Shown here one piece after another: positions 13,933 to 14,092 of a stretch of DNA of 14,092 nt. The notes under the pieces are model-generated. The model was not told the DNA's origin. It saw only the letters and a program-made list of their open reading frames with translations, and did not search any database. Made by a program: the position numbers and the translations under genes. The stretch spans positions 1 through 14,092 of the forward strand of contig JAURQB010000114.1 of assembly GCA_030836365.1 (NCBI GenBank), given 5' to 3'. How positions within the stretch are numbered: position 1 is the first letter of the stretch; every line of letters starts with the position of its first letter. This DNA comes from Bdellovibrionota bacterium (GTDB lineage: Bacteria; Bdellovibrionota; Bacteriovoracia; Bacteriovoracales; Bacteriovoracaceae).

Positions 13933-14092
13933 TTTTGAACAGCAACTAGTTGATCAAAATGGAATATATGAGAAAAATTTTTGTTCCTCATTTTGGAATT
14001 ATGAATTTGAATACTTATTCTTCTTTCTTTTTCCTCATGATATTTTAAATACTCCAATTATCTACCCAAAAGATTATATAAATTTTTTAAAA
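13907..14092 (+). CDS. N-terminal part of an unrecognised protein, truncated by window end
   Basis: An open frame begins at ATG 13907, overlaps the DUF455 stop by 26 bases in another frame, and stays open for 62 codons to the window edge. The protein begins MQYYRTNFNFEQQL and is rich in aromatic residues (many Phe and Tyr), with no signal peptide. I do not recognise the family. The overlap and the same direction suggest translational coupling with DUF455, making it a third member of the helicase operon. The only Shine-Dalgarno candidate is a weak AAAGAAAA, so the exact start is uncertain. A short alternative frame at 13968-14048 ends quickly and looks like a shadow. Confidence 0.6.
   Translation, partial: MQYYRTNFNFEQQLVDQNGIYEKNFCSSFWNYEFEYLFFFLFPHDILNTPIIYPKDYINFLK

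Noticed and set aside
13968..14048. Short frame beginning MRKIFVPHFG
   Set aside because: It ends after 26 codons and overlaps the longer open frame from 13907, which runs to the window edge.
1..14092. CRISPR array, tRNA or rRNA gene, insertion sequence or defence system
   Set aside because: No regularly spaced repeats, no cloverleaf or rRNA-like segments, no transposase, nuclease-toxin or phage-like protein found in any frame.

Overview
This window looks like a chromosomal segment of a free-living, AT-rich Gram-negative bacterium. A marine Bdellovibrio-and-like organism (Bacteriovorax/Halobacteriovorax type) is my best guess. The guess rests on protein content: a secreted Vibrio-type M28 aminopeptidase, a TLC/NTT-like nucleotide-carrier relative, a secreted Cys-rich unknown protein and a bacterial SUV3-like helicase. 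There is no rRNA or marker gene, so the taxonomic call is inference. I see no tRNA, CRISPR array, insertion sequence or phage gene. Gene density is high and no gene-free stretch exceeds about 200 bases.

Layout. (1) Positions 3-1372, plus strand: the 3' end of adenosylhomocysteinase, then a ribose-5-phosphate isomerase B domain fused to a multi-pass membrane domain. (2) Positions 1369-3794, minus strand: a secreted Cys-rich protein of unknown function, followed by a polyprenol-phosphate mannosyltransferase-like GT2 enzyme that converges on, and overlaps, the isomerase fusion by 4 bases. (3) Positions 3995-7779, plus strand: a compact set made of a DtxR-family metalloregulator, a TLC/NTT-like membrane carrier interrupted by one in-frame TAG, and a cytosolic M3 metallopeptidase. 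(4) Positions 7771-9033, minus strand: an MFS_3-type exporter whose end overlaps the peptidase end by 9 bases. (5) Positions 9112-10296, plus strand: a secreted M28 zinc aminopeptidase. (6) Positions 10363-14092, plus strand: a SUV3-like RNA helicase, a DUF455 ferritin-like di-iron protein, and the start of another gene that runs off the window.

The genes do not form one obvious pathway. A secreted aminopeptidase and a cytosolic oligopeptidase fit a peptide-consuming or predatory lifestyle, and the broken nucleotide-carrier relative fits a lineage that imports nucleotides.

Points most worth a second look: the amber codon splitting the carrier; the isomerase-membrane fusion; the SUV3-like helicase, which carries a textbook EF-hand-type loop, a C-terminal zinc ribbon and a basic tail; and a bulged inverted repeat just upstream of that helicase which would bury its Shine-Dalgarno and TTG start.
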